Shown here one piece after another: positions 34,043-46,373 of a stretch of 64,000 nt of DNA (position 1 is the stretch's first letter; the number at the start of each line of letters is the position of its first letter). A program made the translations under genes and the position numbers. The notes beneath the pieces were generated by a model. That model had not been told where the DNA came from and did no database searches. It saw nothing but the letters and a program-made list of their open reading frames with translations. The DNA is from Triticum aestivum (taxonomy: Eukaryota > Streptophyta > Magnoliopsida > Poales > Poaceae), in the NCBI RefSeq assembly GCF_018294505.1, contig NC_057795.1:228760643-228824642 (forward strand), given 5' to 3'.

Positions 34043-34847
34043 TTAAGATTCTAATGATGGCCACAAGAAAAATAAGATTTGGAGCACAAAGAGAGCATCA
34101 TAAAACTTGCGAAAAACACATTTAAGTCTAACATACTTCCTATGCATAGGCATTTTAGGAGCAAACAAATTATCAAGGAAAGCAAAAACTAGCTTATGCA
34201 AAGGAGAAGGATAAAGCATTGACGATCTCAACATAACGAGAGGTAATTTAGTAACATGGAAATTTCTACAACCATATTTCCCCCTCTAATAATAATTACA
34301 TGTAGGATCATAATTAAATTCGAAAATATAGCTATCATATAAAATTTTCTCTTCATGATCCACATGCATAAAAGTTTTATAATCTTCCAAGATAGTGGGA
34401 TTAACCTCAACTAAAGTCATGACCTCTCCAAACCCACTTTTATCAAAAAATTCATAAGATTGATCATTCTACAAAGTAGTGGGATAATTATTACCTAGAG
34501 TTGACACTCTTCCAAACCCACTTTCAATACTATTACAAACACTATTATCAATATCATATTCATCATGAGGCTTAAATAATTTTTGAGATCATAAGAAGAA
34601 TCACCCCAATCATGATTATTACAATAAGTAGTGGATATAGCAGAATTAGCATCCCCAAGCTTGGGGTCTAGCATATTATTAGCACGGTTGACATTAACAG
34701 AATTTTTACTAACATCATTTCAATCATGCTTTTCATTCAAGGAGTTATCGTGGATCACTTTATAAACATCTTCTGTTAACACTTCATCACAAATTTCAGA
34801 CTCACAAATCTCAAGCAAAACTTCGTAAAGATAATCTAGTGAACTCA
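34043..34847 (-). pseudogene. Remnant coding region of Athila element A
   Basis: Minus-strand frames 34410-34228 and 34234-34043 plus shorter open pieces up to 34847. Readable stretches include MPMHRKYVRLKCVFRKFYDA (34043-34234 frame) and a region near 34620-34690 encoding DPKLGDANSA. The sequence resembles a long ORF that I recall from pol-less Triticeae Athila-like elements. It has many stops. Its biochemical role is unknown. The right end is cut by the LARD LTR. Confidence 0.5.
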
Positions 34848-37800
34848 TGTGACGCCCGGATAATTAAGCTACAGTAATCCTCCATTAATGGTGCCACATC
34901 ATCACATTACTGTCGCTAATCCTCAGTTGATCCAAATCACTGTTCATATTCAAACTCAAATTTAAAGTCAAAATTCAAATTTGCCAAACATGAAAACTAA
35001 AATGTTCAAAGTGTGGCAAATAATCCCTGGGTATTTGTCATGATTGGAACCAACCTCTTTTGGATTTTGCAAGTGCCCCTAGAAATTATTTAGTGGTCCG
35101 ACATCATATTAAATGACCTTTTCAATCTCTAAAAATGCTTGAACAATTCCTTTGGCCCTGAAACTTTTTAGGCAACACCACAATATTGTTCCTGAACTAT
35201 TTGCTAAGTTTCACACTCAACAAAAATCATTTGATGCCTTGTTTCTATCCAAAACTGTAGCTATCCTTTTGATAGAAAATAAAAGAAATAAAATTAAAGA
35301 AAAGGAACCCCCCCTTTCCCCACCGGGCCTCAACCCCGCCGGCCCACTCGGCCCCCCCACAGGTCGGCCCACCCTAGCCCGCTACACCCCCCCCCCCCGG
35401 ATCCACCTCTCCCTCTCGCTCTCTCAATTTGGATCGAGAGATCCCCCTCGCCTCTGCCCGACGCCCCTTGTCACGACCCCGGTGGCGCCGACGCTGTTCG
35501 ACCCCGCCAGACCCCCGCTGAATGCCTCCCCACTCCTGCCACGACGCCAGCGCCCCTCGCGAGGCCACCTCACCGCCGGACCTCATCGTCCTCGTCCTCC
35601 TCCCCATTCCTGGATCTGGAAGGACCCCCGACGCCGCCACCCGCCGCCTCGATGCCCCGTCGCCGGAAGCGCAACTCCGGCCCCTCCCCGAGCATGCCAT
35701 TGCACATCTACACGGCCGGTGAGCCCTCCCGTCTATTTCCCCTCGAACCCTCAGCTCGCCGTCGTGTTCACGTGACTGCGTCCGGGCGCCGCGCTCCTAA
35801 TGCCCCGGCAGCGCCCTGACCTCCCCTATGAGCTCTCGCGGCTGCTCCCCCTCTCCTCCTCCTCGATTCACCGGCTTAGGCTGTCGTCCACGCCGCCCAT
35901 TCTTCTGACCAAAGCCGTAGTCGCCGTGCGCCCTCGTCGCGGTCGTCGCGACCGTTGACGCGCCCCCATGCGCCTGTGGCCCCACTTGTCTGTGCACCGG
36001 CTTTGCCTGGGCTGCGCCCCGTGCGTGCGCCCGCCCCACCGATGATGCTGCCTGCTGCTGCCATGCGCGGCTGCCACTACTGCCGCTCCTCCTCTTCTAT
36101 TGCTGCCGCTGCTAGCCACGGCTGTCACCAGCGCTCGCCGCCGCTGGTCGCTGCTGGTCTTGGCCGCTGGCCTCCGGTGCCCGTGTGTGCCCTGCCAGAG
36201 AGGTTGGGCTGGCCCTATGACATGTGGGGCCGGCCGGCCAGTTATTTTAACTTAGGCCTAACCCCCCACCAATCATATTAGTTAGGCCAATATGACTACG
36301 ATTTAAAATGTTAAACTGTCCCTGACATATGGACCCGACCACTTAATTAACCCTCTGTCTAAAATAGTCCACTAGTTAAAACTACTGACTATGACATGTG
36401 GACCCAGCACACTTTCCTTTTGAATAAGGTTGACTGGGTCAGCTGCTCACTCAGCAGTGTGACCCAATTGTCAGCCACACTTTCACATCTGTGGGCACAC
36501 TCTTTGTGTACCCATAGCAATTACACTTAATATATTTTCGAATTAAAATAAATCCCGTAATTTTCAGAAAATTGTTTAAACCTTTGAAAATTGTTATAAA
36601 ATAAACCGTAGGTCAGATGAAAAAGTTTTATACATGAAAGTTGCTCAGAAAAATCCAACGAATCCGGATACGCGGTCCGTTTATCTGTCAGATGCGTCTA
36701 ACTATCTGAACATGGAACGTTCCCCCTCCGGTCATTTGTCTGACACAGGTCCGGAACCGGGAAAACATTCCCGGTTGAATTCCCCCTTCACCTATATCGT
36801 GTAGCCATACGTTAGGTCACACCCGGCACATCATATTGCCATGTTATGCTTTGTGATGCTATGTTTGGTTTATATCTATTGTTTCTTCCTCCTCATCTCT
36901 CCGGTAGACCCCGAGACCGATGCAGCCCCTGTGATCGACTACGTCGACGACGACACTTCTTCCTTTTCAACAGAGCTTCCACGCAAGCCCCCCCCCCCTT
37001 TGATCATCCCGATATCGCCCATTCTATTCTCTCATGCTTGCATTAGATTTTGCTACTATTATTGTTTGCTCCTATTCTGATGCATAGCCTGCTTTTGTAA
37101 CCTGCTTCTTGTTATCTTACCTGCTTATCCTAAACTGCCTAGAATAGGTTGGTTAGTGATCCATCAGTGACCCCCCACCTTGTCCTTGTTGCCCCTGCTT
37201 CATCATCGAAGACCCGATCAACAGGATCGAAGACCAGGCCCCAGCACCGCACATCACTTCCCCTTAGTTGCTCGACACTACTGGGTTACTGTCGAGTACT
37301 GAGGGTGAGACCTCATCAGCACTTCTGATGTTAACCCGATAGTGTAGTTATTCAGTCGTGGTCATCGAGGGTGATTCCGCCTTAACCACTTCCGATACAA
37401 CTCTGTCGTGCAACCCCTCAAGTGTGAACCTCGAGGGTGGATCCTCTTACGTTCACCTTGATGATTAATCGAGTGAAATCCATCAAGGGTGACTCCTCAG
37501 GTTTCCCCCTTGGTGTTAGACACAAGGTTACTATGGTTACTATGAATTTACACTGAACCATGTTACTAAAGACGGGTCGGCCCTGAGGGGTACCCACGCG
37601 AGCTTAATTGCGAGTGATGTGGAGTCGGGTTGACCTGGAAGGTGCCTACGAGATAATTACGAGGCGTGACCAGGCATTCTCAGCCCTTGCCGCAAGTCCT
37701 CGAGATGGGGCGACGGGGTCACATCTTTCGTGAGTCTCTGCTTGTTACCGCGTGTTCCTAATCCACTACGATTTGGATATTTGATCCGAGGGGCCTCTGG

Positions 37801-38992
37801 CTTGATAGCACTAACCATCACGTGGGCATAGTATGGGTGTTCTAGGTCGTATGCATCAGTCGAACTTTAATAGACGTCAGCGACTGAGCAGTGCGTGCGG
37901 AGTTAAACTGCGTAAGCACCTGCCTTTTTAATAAGGTAGCTAGGTCTGCTCACCGGCCGCGTTCGCAACGTGCAGGAGTTCCCGGGGTGATGGCCCATGA
38001 CCCCTGTGGCCATAGGTTTAGTCGGGTGTGCTGACCTCTCTATTAAGCCTAGGCCGGGTTGCGGCGTATTGTTTGGCCGAGGCCAGGCATGACCCAGGAA
38101 AGTGTGTCCGGCCGGAGTTAATCGAGCGTGGTGGGTAAGTTGGTGCACCCCTGCAGGGAAGAAAACATCTATCGACAGACTGACCTACGGTAACGAACAC
38201 TTGGAGTTGTCTCGCGATCGATACAACTAGAACTGGATACTTGTGATGAGAAATGGATTGTGATGAGAAATGGATAATATGGCTCTGCGATTGCTTTCTC
38301 GCAAGGAGTCGAGAAAGGATCTCTAGCCGAGGTTGATAACACTACTGCTACTTTACTTTATGCTACTCTTATCTCTTTTGATGTTGCAAGATGCTTGGAG
38401 CTGCTTGAAGATGCTAGTCTTCGATAGGCTAGGCTTTCCCCTTCTTTTCTGACATTCTGCAGTTCAGTCCACATATACAACCCATTTCATTGATAATATA
38501 TAGTGTAGGTCCTTGCTTGCGAGTACTTTGGATGAGTACTCATGGTTGCTTTGCTCCCCTTTTTCCACCTCTTTCCATTCTTCTCAAATGCTGCAACCAG
38601 ATGGTGGAGCCCAGGATCTAGAAGCCACCGCCGACGACTACTACTACCCCGAGGGTGCCTACTACCACGTGACGGACGCCGATGACCAGGAGTAGTTAGG
38701 AGGCTCTCAGGCAGGAGGCCTTGCCTTTTCGATCGATGTTGCTTTCTGTGCTAGCCTTCTTAAGGCAGACTTGTTTAACTTATGTCTGTACTCAGATATT
38801 GTTGCTTCCGCTGACTCGTTTGTATTCGAGCTTATGTATTCGAGACCTCGAGGCCCCTGGCTTGTAATATAAAGCCTGTATTATTTTAATTTGTGTCTAG
38901 AGTTGTGTTATGATATCTTCCCGTGAGTCCCTGATCTTGATCGTACACATTTGCGTGTATGATTAGTGTATTATTCAATCGGGGACGTCACA
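34848..38992 (+). repeat. LARD-like LTR copy 1 (4145 bp)
   Basis: Starts TGTGACGCCCGGATAATTAA and ends GGGGACGTCACA. It contains a GC- and C-rich island at about 35310-36280 embedded in AT-rich sequence. A 207-codon frame crosses the island but starts without ATG. The LTR aligns with 42203-46373 throughout (by eye above 90%). Confidence 0.9.
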
Positions 38993-41900
38993 AGTTGGTA
39001 TCAGAGCCGACTGCCTGTAGGTAGCCCCTTTCCAACTCCTTGGCCGAAGTTGAGTCTAGTCATCCAAAACTGTTTTACTAACTTGGCTGTGTGGCTTACG
39101 GGCCCACGTCGCTGATGGGTGGTACTAGGATCTTTTATTCCTCGTCTATACTCTGGGATTCTGATCTCTCTTCTATTTGGGTTAAACGTTTTACTAACTT
39201 TGACATTAGGTTCTCGTACCCACTTCCTCCCGGAGAGCCCCGACATTACGGATGATCGCTTGCTTCGCCAGAAGATTCTACAGATACTCCTTGATATTTC
39301 TCGAGACCCTGTGCCCACTGCCTTGCAGTTTCTGACCATAGATAATCCCTGTGAATAACATCCTTGCCGCTTGTACCTTCATACCCAGTTGCTCATATTA
39401 TTAGAAGATGAACTCTCCGTTGTTTCGAGAATCCCCTGTTCCTTCTGCTTAGCAGCTTCTTTTCGCACTGCAGATAATTCACTTAACCGGGGTTCGTTCG
39501 TCCCCAGTTGTTCTTATGCTTTCCAAAATACCTGAAAATGCTAATCTGATCGTTCAAAATCCTCTGCAGCCCATTGCTCTTGATTCTCCTTGCCTGCTTG
39601 CATTAGGATTAATTCCATATGTCTAGCAATATTCTTTAAAATCCTTGGTGATTGTCATTTTGTTCCTATGGATTCTAAGTGTGTACGAATACTCGCAATC
39701 ATCGATTGGTCGTTAGAAATTTTCTTCGCGGCTCGGACATCGTTCCAAATATAAGTTAGTTCTTGCCCAATCAAGATTCGATCGGTGTGCCTCTAAGTCT
39801 GTTCAATCCATCCAGCTTTGATAAGAACATCTGATTCTGATACACCGATCTAGAAATCAAAATTTTCTTTGTATCTAAGCATCGAATTATTCAGCTATTT
39901 CTACAATCCGATGCCTTTGCATTATTCTTCTTCTGGTGGAGTACCGATGCTCACACCAGATCCTTTGTAGACCGTCAGATCCTTTGTTGGATTATTATCC
40001 GACTGCCCATCATATTCAATCACCTTGTGAGTTCTTCCTTGATACATAATGCCTTTGGTAAATTGTATCCTCTCCTTCTGTCAACCATGCTCTACCTTCG
40101 AGCTTGTGTTATTTACTGTTTAAGTTTGTGGTATATGTTCCTAAGATGCTCCTATGGGTTGAACCTATGCCTTCTGTAATGAACCCGAGAGTCCTCACAA
40201 GTCATACCCTTCTGGTGTTTTGCCAGATCTAATTTCAACACTACAACATCATCAAAAGTGAGAAGTGAATGGAAGGTTATGCATTCAAGAAGTGGGAGTC
40301 AACCTCGAACATTGTGTTCATGCCCATGGACCCGATGTAGAGCTTATCATGGAAGCTGCTCGTAAAAATAATAATCTCTTGTTATAAATTCAGCATGTAT
40401 TTTGCTCTGATCCTTTGCAATCGTGGTTCCGACCATGATTGTTCTTCTTTGATCTCATTTCGCGGACAAGCTAAAGCACTTGTCTTCTGCGAATCGATAT
40501 AACTGTCCAACCTCTATAATGAACTACCTCGAGCATTACCCCCCCTACTATCTCAAGAATATCAAAGAACTATGTTGCTTACTATGAGTCTTCATCTAGT
40601 ATTGCTTCTCACCAATTTCAGATTTCCCTCGGGTTCTGAGTTATTAGTCACTCGAGAACGCCGGTAAGTGAATCGATTCCGCACTTTGATTCTATAACTC
40701 TAAGTAATTTTCGTTGCTTACGAGTTTAATAATCCTTCAAGTCATTCCTAGCCTGATCGGCTATGTCATTATCACGCTAAATTTTAACTGTGCTACCTGG
40801 TTCTTCTTCCCGGAGCACAATTTTCGACGATGAGCTAAGCTTACGTCAATCTTCCTCTTCATATCATTTCACCTTGAACAACAAGCTTGATTTCAAGTTT
40901 GTGTTGTACCCGTGGATCCAATAACCTTTCAGTTCATCATTCCTTTGACTTGATGTCATCGTCGATCGATTACATCTTCATGAAATCTCTCGACAAATGT
41001 GTCGTGATCGTCATCAACATTCTGAACTCTTCAAGGATATTAATTAAATTCATGATGAGAAATACCATCCTTGCCCCTCGATGATTTGTGTTATCATCGA
41101 CAACATTTTTGCCTTCCCCACAACACAAACTTGTTCGTATAATTTTGGAATTACATCCTTTTTGACATGTCGATGGATTGCAGTTGAACCCATCGGCCGC
41201 ATCCTCATCTTTTTCCTAAAAAAATTGCATGAGATGTTCTAGAAATTCTCGATGGATCCTTTGTGTTCCCAAGGTCCGATGTTTACCTGATGACCATGTC
41301 AACACTATCCCTAAGCATGTGTGTGGTACTCCGATCATCAACAAGAACATTGGGAGCGCAATGCTAACTGTTCTTGATCAATAATCCAAACACCGTTGTA
41401 TGGATAAACCTCATAAATTCCTATCATGCTCTGCCTTTCCTTGGGAAAGTTATACTCCAATACTTGGGTATAAACACATTTCCTTTCCGTTAGTCTGATT
41501 ATCATAAAAATCACATTTTCCCTTTCCATTGGTTTGTTTAATCTTTCCTGTGATCTATAGGATATAACCAAAAATAATTCCCTGCTTTTAAAACACCCCG
41601 GAGTACAATCTTGTCTGTGAGATCCCATTACCATCGTTGATGACATTTTGGTAACCACCGATGGACGAGAACTATGCCTATTGGTCCGCCTCGTTCAACG
41701 AGTAGGAAAATAGTTCTCTTCGTCCCTCGCCCTTGGTACCAACGTTGTTGGCAACATACCTGACAATCTATCACCTGACATGCCTTGCTATCGGCCCCCT
41801 TTCTACTTTTAACCCACATGGTGGGCCCATAACCCACAGTTCCACAGGATCGAAACCTTACTTTCATGTACAACCTTGATTCCGAGACATTCTTTGCACT

Positions 41901-42202
41901 TGGCTTCGTATGTAATTCGCGAGCCAACTTCCTCTCCATGTTTCATTCTGGTATCAGAGGCAACATTATCCTTCATTGCTCTGAACCCCATCATCACTTG
42001 TTTTAGGCATCCGCTGGATGCCTACCTGGTTGAAACTTGTTGAACCTCCTTATAGCACTCTCGATACATTTCTTGGTGCTTCTAAAATCTCCTTCCTAGA
42101 GATAACTATCGGATGCCGATCCTTTCAGACATCCGTTCTTATAGCTTCCCTCTTATTTCACTCCTTAAATCTCGGGACGAGATTTCTTATAGTGGAGGAG
42201 AA
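38993..42202 (+). other. LARD-like internal domain, non-coding
   Basis: Begins with the primer binding site TGGTATCAGAGCC (38996-39008), 3 nt after the LTR, and ends with the purine-rich AGTGGAGGAGAA (42191-42202), a likely polypurine tract. No ORF longer than about 110 codons is present and none has a recognised domain. Upstream of the tract, CTCGGGACGAGATTTCTTAT (around 42171-42190) resembles the sequence that follows integrase in many grass Gypsy elements, so this is probably a stripped-down chromovirus-like ancestor (inference). Confidence 0.75.
38996..39008 (+). other. Primer binding site (initiator tRNA-Met type)
   Basis: TGGTATCAGAGCC is complementary to the 3' end of plant initiator methionine tRNA. 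A second copy is at 46377-46389 after LTR copy 2. Confidence 0.85.
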
Positions 42203-45200
42203 TAGTGACGCCCAGATAATTAAGCTATAGTAATCCTCCATTAATGGTGCCACATCATCACATTACTGTTGCTAATCCTCACTTGATCCAAATCACTGTT
42301 CATATTCAAACTCAAATTTAAAGTCAAAATTCAAATTTGCCAAACATGAAAACTAAAATGTTCAAAGTGTGGCAAATAATCCATGGGTATTTTTCATGAT
42401 TGGAACCAGCCTCTTTTGGATTCTGAAAGTCCCCCTGGAAATTATTTAGTGGTCCGACATCATATTAAATGACCTTTTCAATCTCTAAAAATGCTTGCAC
42501 AATTCCTTCGGCCCTGAAACTTTTTAGGCAACACCACAATATTGTGCTTGAACTATTAGCTAAGTTTCACACTCGACAAAAATCATTTGATGCCTTGTTT
42601 CTATCCAAAATAGTAGCTATCCTTTTGACAGAAAATAAAAGAAATAAAATTACAGAAAAGGAACCCCCCCTTGCCCCACCGGGCCTCAACCCCGCCAGCC
42701 CACTCGCCCCCCCACAGGTCGGCCCACCCCTTTGCCTCCTTATCCCCTCACACTCTAGTAACGCTAGCCTGCTACACCCCACTCCCCCCCGATCCACCTC
42801 TCCCTCTCGCTCTCTCGATTTGGATCAAGAGATCCTCCTCGCCTCTGCACGATGCCCCTCGTCTCTACCCCGGCGGTGCCGACGCCGTTCGACCCCGCTG
42901 GACCCCGCTGAATGCCTCCCCACTCTTGCCACCACCCCAGCGCCCCTCGCCGAGGCCACCTCGCCGTCCTTGTCCTCCTCCCCGTTCCTGGATCTGGAAG
43001 GACCCCCGAAGCCGCCACCCACCGCCTCGACGCCCCATCGCCGGAAGCGCAACTCCGGCCCCTCCCCGAGCATGCCATTGCACATCTACACTGCCAGTGA
43101 GCCCTCCCGTCTATTTCCCCTCGAACCCTCAGCTCGTCGTCATGTTCACGTGACTGCGTCCGAGCGCCGCGCTCCTCACGCCCCGGCAGCGCCCTGACCT
43201 CCCCTGTGAGCTCTCGCGGCTGCTCCCCCTCTACCCCTCCTCGATTCACCTGCTTATGCTGTCATCCGCGCCGCCCGTTCTTCTGACCGAAGCCGTAGTT
43301 GCCATGCGCCTCCTCGCGGTCGTCGCGGCCGTTGACGCGCCCCCACGCGCTCGTGGCCCCGCTTGTCCGTGCACCGGCTACGCTAGGGCTGCGCCCCGTG
43401 CGTGTGCCCGCCCCACCGGCGATGCTGCCTGCTGCTGGCGCACGCGGCTGCCACTACAACTGCTGCTCCTCTTCTATGGCTGCCACTGCTAGCCACGACT
43501 GTCACCAGCGCTCGCCGCCGTTGGCCGCCGCTAGTCCTGGCCGCCGGTGCCCGGTGCCCGTGTGTGCTCTGCCAGAGAAGTTAGGCTGGCCCTATGACAT
43601 GTGGGGCCGGCCGACCAGTTATTTTAACTTAGGCCTAAACCCCCACCAACCATATTAGTTAGGCCAATATGACTACGATTTAAAATGTTAAACTGTCCCT
43701 GACATATGGACCCCACCACATAATTAACCCTCTGTCTAAAATAATCCACTAGTTAAAACTACTGACTATGACATGTGGACCCAACACACTTTTTTTGGAT
43801 AAGGTTGACTGGGTCAGCTGTTGACTCAGGAGTGTGGCCCCACTGTCAGCCACACTTTCACATCTCTAGGTACACTCTATGTGTACCCATAGCAATTACA
43901 CTTAATATATTTCCGAATTAAAATAAATCTTGTAATTTTCAGAAAATTATTTAAACCTTGGAAAATTGTTATAAAATAAACCATAGGTCAGATGAAAACG
44001 TTTTATACATGAAAGTTGCTCAGAAAAGTCCAACGAATCTGGATACACGGTCCGTTTACTTGTCAGATGCCTCTAACTATCTGAACATGGAACATTCGCC
44101 CTCCGGTCATCTGTTTGACATAGGTCTAGAACCGGGAAAACATTCCCGGTTGAATTCCCCGTTCACCTATATCATGTAGCCATATGTTAGGTCACACCCG
44201 ACACATCATATTGCCATGTTATGCTTTGTGATGCTATGTTTGGTTTATATATATTGTTTCTTCCCCCTCTTCTCATCGGTAGACCCCGAGACCGATACTG
44301 CCCCTGTGATCGACTATGTCGACGACGACACTTCTTCCTTTTCAAGAGAGCTTCCAGGCAAGCCCCCCCCCCCTTTGATCATCCCAATATCGCCCATTCC
44401 ATTCTCTCATGCTTGCGTTCAATTTTGCTACTATTATTGATTGCTCCTATTCTGATGCATAGCCTGCTTTTGTAACCTGCTTATTGTTACCTTACCTGCT
44501 TATCCTAAACTGCTTAGTATAGGTTGGTTAGTGATCCATTAGTGACCCCCCACATTGTCCTTGTGACCCCTGCTTCATCATCAAAGACCCGATCAACAGG
44601 ATCGAAGACCAGGCCCCGGCACCGCACATCACTTCCCCTTAGTTGCTCGACACTACTGGGTTACTATTGAGTGTCGAGGGTGAGCACTCATCAGCACTTC
44701 TGATGTTAACCTGGTAGTGTAGTTATTCGGTCGTGGTCATCGAGGGTGATTACGCCTTAACCACTTTCGATACGACTCTGTCGTGCAACCCCTCAAGTGT
44801 GAACCTCGAGGGTGGATCCTCTTACGTTCACCATGATGATTACATCGAGTGGAATCCGTCGAGGGTGAGTCCTCAGGTTTTCCCCTTGGTGTTAGACACA
44901 CGGTTACTATGGTTAGTATGACTTTACACTGAACCATGTTACTAAAGACGGGTCGACCCTAAGGGGTACCCGCGCGAGCTTAATTGCGAGTGATGTGGAG
45001 TCGGGTTGACCTGGAAGGTGCCCGTGAGATAATTACGAGGCATGGCTGGGTATTCTTAGCCCTTGTCGCAAGTCCTCGAGACGGGGCGACGGGGTCACAT
45101 CTTTCGTGAGTCTCTGCTTGTTACCACGCGTTCGTAATCCACTACGATTTGGATATTTGATCCAAGAGGCCTTTGGCCTGATAGCACTAACCATCATGTG

Positions 45201-46373
45201 GTCATAGTATGGGCGTTCTGCGTCGTATGCATCAGCCGAAGCTTAATAGACGTCAGCGATTGAGCGGCGCGCGTCGGGTTGGACTGCGTAAGCACCTGCC
45301 TTTTTAAGGAGGTAGCTAGGTTTGCTCACCGGCCGCGTTCGCAACGTTCAGAAGTTCCCGAGGCGATGGCCCATGACCCATGGGGGCATAGGTTTAGTCC
45401 GGCATGTTGACTTCTCTATTAAGCCTAGGTCGGGTTGCAGCGTATTGTTTGGCCGAGGCCGGGCATGACCCAGGAAAGTGTGTCCGGACGGAGTTAATCG
45501 AGCGTGATGGGTAAGTTGGTGCACCCCTGCAGGAAAGAAAACGTCTATCAATAGCCTGTCCTATGGTAACGGACAGCTGGAGTTGTATCCCGGTCGATAC
45601 AACTAGAAATGGATACTGTGATGAGAAATGGATTGTGATGAGAAATGGATAATATGGCTCTGGGATTGCTTTCTCGCAGGGAGTCGGGAAAGGATCTCTG
45701 GCCGAGGTTGATAACACTACTGCTACTTTACTTTATGCTACTCTTATCTCTTTTGATGCTGCAAGATGCTTGGAGCTGCTTGAAGATGCTAGTCTTCGAT
45801 AGGCTAGGCTTTCCCCTTCTCTTCTGACATTCTGCAGTTCAGTCCACATATACAGCCCATTTCATTGATACCGATGCATATGTAGTGTAGATCCTTGCTT
45901 GCGAGTACTTTATATGAGTACTCATGGTTGCTTTGCTCCCCTTTTTCCACCTCTTTCCATTCTCTCGGATGATGCAACAAGATGGTGGAGCCCAGGATCC
46001 AGAAGCCACCGCCGACGACTACTACTACCCCGAGGGTGCCTACTACCACATGACGGACGCTGATGACCAGGAGTAGTTAGGAGGCTCCCAGGCAGGAGGC
46101 CTTGCCTTTTCGATCGATGTTGCTTTTTGTGCTAGCCCTCTTAAGGCAGACTTGTTTGAGTTATGTCTGTACTCAGATATTGTTGCTTCCGCTGGCTCGT
46201 TTGTATTCGAGCTTATGTATTCGAGCCCTCGAGGCCCCCGACTTGTAATATAAGGCTTGTATTATTTTAATTTGTGTCTAGAGTTGTGTTGTGATATCTT
46301 CCCGTGAGTCCCTGATCTTGATCGTACACATTTCTGTGTATGGTTAGTGTACGATTGAATCGGGGGCGTCACA
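42203..46373 (+). repeat. LARD-like LTR copy 2 (4171 bp)
   Basis: Starts TAGTGACGCCC (the usual TG end is mutated) and ends GGGGGCGTCACA. It has the same C-rich island at about 42665-43650. It is followed by a primer binding site, not by target-site flank, which shows that it is the shared LTR of a tandem element pair. Confidence 0.9.

Larger units (their letters stand above)
28327..34847 (-). mobile_element. Athila-lineage Gypsy element A, truncated, with nested solo LTR
   Basis: A minus-strand element: 3' LTR at 28327-29918, then 3' non-coding region and remnants of a coding region up to 34847, where the LARD-like element begins. Its 5' part and 5' LTR are missing. Shared features with the plus-strand Athila at 51162-59440 are the LTR start TGATACGT, AAGCTTGGGGA-type motifs, a hairpin, and a stretch around 33665-33735 that is the reverse complement of the sequence near 55410-55440. 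It is a different family from that element, judged by LTR divergence. Confidence 0.85.

Noticed and set aside
35152..35775. 207-codon plus-strand ORF in LARD LTR copy 1
   Set aside because: It starts at a non-ATG codon and is low complexity; the equivalent in copy 2 has different ends. Kept only as a composition observation.
41338..41939. Minus-strand ORFs of about 105 codons in the LARD internal domain
   Set aside because: No motif, no counterpart in the truncated second copy (which ends earlier), and not in the strand of the element.
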